DNA of 14,946 bases, taken from an uncultured Eubacterium sp. Lineage in GTDB: Bacteria > Bacillota > Clostridia > Peptostreptococcales > Anaerovoracaceae. Below the pieces are notes generated by a model. It was not told where the DNA came from. It did not search any database and worked only from the letters and a program-made list of their open reading frames with translations. The stretch covers positions 1 to 14,946 of the forward strand of contig CAJJPZ010000046.1 of the NCBI GenBank assembly GCA_905193765.1, read 5' to 3'. The position numbers and the translations under genes were made by a program. Positions 13,389 to 14,946 of this stretch are shown one piece after another (the first letter of the stretch is position 1; each line of letters begins with the position of its first letter).

Positions 13389-13880
13389 TTATCTGAAACG
13401 CATCTCCACTACGCCTTTTACCCAGTTGTCAGATGTGGTCCCGGGTATCACTATCCTCAGAGGCTGTTCGTCCTCTTGCAGAGGATCATCTCCGTCTGCT
13501 AGGGACAGATATACATCCTTGTGCGTTGTGAAGAACGTGCTGTCGAACTGTTTAGTGTATCCGTCCGACGCCACGAAAGTCACCTCCGATACATCATCCA
13601 TGGACACTCCGTGCTGCTCCAGCAGTGTTTCCAGCGTCGGTCCTGCAGCTTCCACGGTTATCTCTCCGCCCTTGGACTGCGTGGTCACTGACTTCCGTAT
13701 ACAGTCCAGCTCTTTCAGTTCACCTGCTGTCACGTTTATAGTCTCGTCTCCCAGCCCTTCGATAGTTATCTTTTCATTTTCATATCCTGATATATCCGCC
13801 TTTACGGGTTTGCTGCACCCTGCAAAGACAAGGCATACAGCCATCAGCACCAGGACCAGTGCCGTTATCCTTCTTTTCAT
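13389..13880 (-). CDS. Lipoprotein with SUOX-like (molybdopterin-binding-type) fold
   Basis: A 163-residue exported lipoprotein. It has a basic start MKRR, a hydrophobic core, and the lipobox VFAGC with C22 as the predicted lipid-modified residue. Residues about 36-163 are a compact oxidoreductase molybdopterin-binding-type fold: TAGELKELD, then GPTLETLLEQHGVSMDD, VTFVASDGYTKQF, and the closing LRIVIPGTTSDNWVKGVVEM. The position of the sulfite-oxidase Mo-ligand Cys seems to fall in TTQSKGG, so catalysis with molybdopterin is unlikely; a ligand-binding role is more plausible. AAAGGA lies 9 bases before the ATG. It follows the DUF2149 gene by 56 bp and precedes a surface protein with the same fold. 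The expected site is the outer face of the membrane, next to the ExbB/ExbD-like complex. Confidence 0.85.
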   Translation of the reverse strand: MKRRITALVLVLMAVCLVFAGCSKPVKADISGYENEKITIEGLGDETINVTAGELKELDCIRKSVTTQSKGGEITVEAAGPTLETLLEQHGVSMDDVSEVTFVASDGYTKQFDSTFFTTHKDVYLSLADGDDPLQEDEQPLRIVIPGTTSDNWVKGVVEMRFR

Positions 13881-13936
13881 GATCTACATCCTTTCACTCA
13901 ACAACTGCCTGCACTCCATGCAGCAGCAAAGCCGAC

Positions 13937-14248
13937 TTATTCGTCCACCCTGACATAGAACTTGCCTGTATCAGGATCCTGATATACGGTCCCCTTTTCC
14001 TGCAGGGAATCATCGGAGTTCACTTCCTGGACCTCTTTTTCCGACAGTGTCTTGGCGTTGTTCAGTTCCTTCATGGACGATGATGGCGTTGCAAAATCAA
14101 CGCTCCAGCTCATTATTACTGCTATCATCATACCCAGAGCCAGCACCAGCATGGCATCTGCCAGATTGCCTGTCCCCTCCATAGGATTTATATCTTCTTC
14201 ATAACCGTCACTGCGGTCAAGTCTGCCGCCTCTTTTACGCCTGATCAT
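13937..14248 (-). CDS. DUF2149 protein, ExbD-like membrane partner
   Basis: A 103-residue protein with a basic start (MIRRKRGGRLDRSD), one membrane segment at about 29-47, and a 55-residue outer part ending GKFYVRVDE. The segment begins NPMEGTGNLADAMLVLALGMM, which matches the DUF2149 pattern. It is also strikingly like the ExbD/TolR helix (PLIDVMLVLLI), with D31 in the place of the proton-carrying Asp. The ATG overlaps the stop of the MotA/ExbB-type gene by 14 bp, and AGGAGG lies about 9 bases upstream, so the two are translationally coupled and probably form a complex. ExbD-like function is inferred from the helix motif, size, topology and pairing. The outer domain is shorter than that of true ExbD. 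Confidence 0.82.
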   Translation of the reverse strand: MIRRKRGGRLDRSDGYEEDINPMEGTGNLADAMLVLALGMMIAVIMSWSVDFATPSSSMKELNNAKTLSEKEVQEVNSDDSLQEKGTVYQDPDTGKFYVRVDE

Positions 14249-14897
14249 CGTTCTGTTCCTCCTCCAGGATGCATTCCATAAGTGTTTCCAGTATGGACAT
14301 ATCGTTCCTGTACCATATCTTTCTTATCGTAGAGATCACAAGAGCTATCAGGGCACAAACCAGACCTGCAACTGTCGTATCAAAAGCGATCAGCAGCGAG
14401 TTGGACAATGTGAAAGTGTCACCCTGTCCCAGTGCGATTATCCCCGGCCCCAGTGGTATCAGTGTTCCCATAAGCCCCAGCATAGGACCGATCTTGGCCA
14501 TTACGTCAGTGACCTTCGTCTTCTTGTCATAAAATGACTTTTCCTGTGTCACCAGCCTTGCGGCGAGACTTTCCCGTTCAAGATCCGTTATATCCGGGTG
14601 CTTAGTGAGCTCCGTAAGCGCTCTCTTGTGACGCTTCAGCAGTTTGCTTTCTTCTATGCAGTCTGCTATCGAAGTGCCTTCGTCAGATGTGGCTGTACGA
14701 TGAAGCTCTTCGATCATGTCCGGAAGCGTATTCAGTTTTACCTTTATATATATCCTCTCTGTGAATACTTCTGCTATCAGAGATCCTGCTATGAAAACTG
14801 TCAGTGCCATCATCACCAGAAGCAGGAAGATCACCGGAGACTGCAGCGTCTCCGTTATGGTCCTCAGCACAGAGGACAGGTTGATCGATCCAATCAT
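14235..14897 (-). CDS. MotA/TolQ/ExbB proton channel family protein
   Basis: A 220-residue membrane protein with three hydrophobic segments (about 20-44, 134-157 and 165-190) and a large cytoplasmic loop (about 50-130). The second segment carries the family signature KIGPMLGLMGTLIPLGPGI, and the third contains AFDTTVAGLVCALIALVIS, the usual TolQ/ExbB pattern. Such proteins form a proton-conducting pentamer around a single-helix partner, here presumably the overlapping DUF2149 protein. A purine-rich AAAGGA lies 12 bases before the ATG, slightly far. The promoter lies at or beyond the window end, so genes may precede it. In a cell without an outer membrane there is no TonB receptor to energise, so the force would have to act on other proteins, such as the adjacent lipoprotein or surface proteins (inference). 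Confidence 0.9.
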   Translation of the reverse strand: MIGSINLSSVLRTITETLQSPVIFLLLVMMALTVFIAGSLIAEVFTERIYIKVKLNTLPDMIEELHRTATSDEGTSIADCIEESKLLKRHKRALTELTKHPDITDLERESLAARLVTQEKSFYDKKTKVTDVMAKIGPMLGLMGTLIPLGPGIIALGQGDTFTLSNSLLIAFDTTVAGLVCALIALVISTIRKIWYRNDMSILETLMECILEEEQNDDQA

Positions 14898-14946
14898 AGT
14901 TTTTATAAATCCTTTACTGCTTTAAATATTCCTGAAAAATCTTATC

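Noticed and set aside
13389..13880. Cys60 of the lipoprotein as a molybdenum ligand
   Set aside because: Cys60 lies in the helix before the expected ligand position, which appears to fall in TTQSKGG; no molybdopterin-binding pocket residues are recognisable.

Overview
The window looks like a chromosomal segment of an anaerobic, low-to-mid GC Firmicute, probably Clostridia. The reasons are Shine-Dalgarno sites of the AGGAGG type, a clostridial-style PdaA deacetylase, group II ECF transporter genes, lipobox lipoproteins, and secreted FN3-repeat proteins of the kind common in gut Clostridia. The species cannot be named from sequence alone. All fifteen genes I support lie on the minus strand, so transcription runs from high to low coordinates. 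No RNA gene, insertion sequence, phage gene or CRISPR array is visible, and no gap between genes exceeds about 220 bp.

Upstream block (14897 down to 7120). A MotA/TolQ/ExbB-type proton-channel subunit overlaps a DUF2149 protein whose membrane segment resembles ExbD. They are followed by a lipoprotein with a sulfite-oxidase/molybdopterin-type (SUOX-like) fold but no visible molybdenum ligand. Three large secreted proteins come next (about 779, 652 and 567 residues). Each has SUOX-like regions at the N-terminal side and two fibronectin type III domains at the C-terminus; the largest also carries GLUG repeats. The set resembles an energised surface capture system in a cell that apparently has no outer membrane.

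Middle block (6998 down to 3220). Two ECF ATPases overlap each other and an EcfT gene. The EcfT reading frame continues without a stop into a purple-acid-phosphatase-like metallophosphoesterase. A lipobox and an internal start with a ribosome binding site lie at the junction. A Crp/Fnr-family regulator follows 23 bp later. Two intergenic sites of the form TGTTG-N6-CAACA, one before the first ECF gene and one before the 652-residue surface protein, are good candidates for its operators. The first is centred 41.5 bp upstream of a predicted start of transcription.

Lower block (3197 down to 1). It holds an unrecognised 253-residue protein, a PdaA-like peptidoglycan deacetylase, a 53-residue single-pass membrane protein, a 78-residue protein with 12 cysteines, and an AEC-family transporter cut by the window edge. 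Palindromes sit directly on the expression signals of the deacetylase and cysteine-rich genes.

Working model (inference): the surface SUOX/FN3 proteins capture a ligand, possibly a metal or tetrapyrrole. The ExbB/ExbD-like pair energises a step in the process, the ECF module imports the product with an S-component encoded elsewhere, the externally placed phosphoesterase processes it, and the Crp/Fnr protein controls the set.
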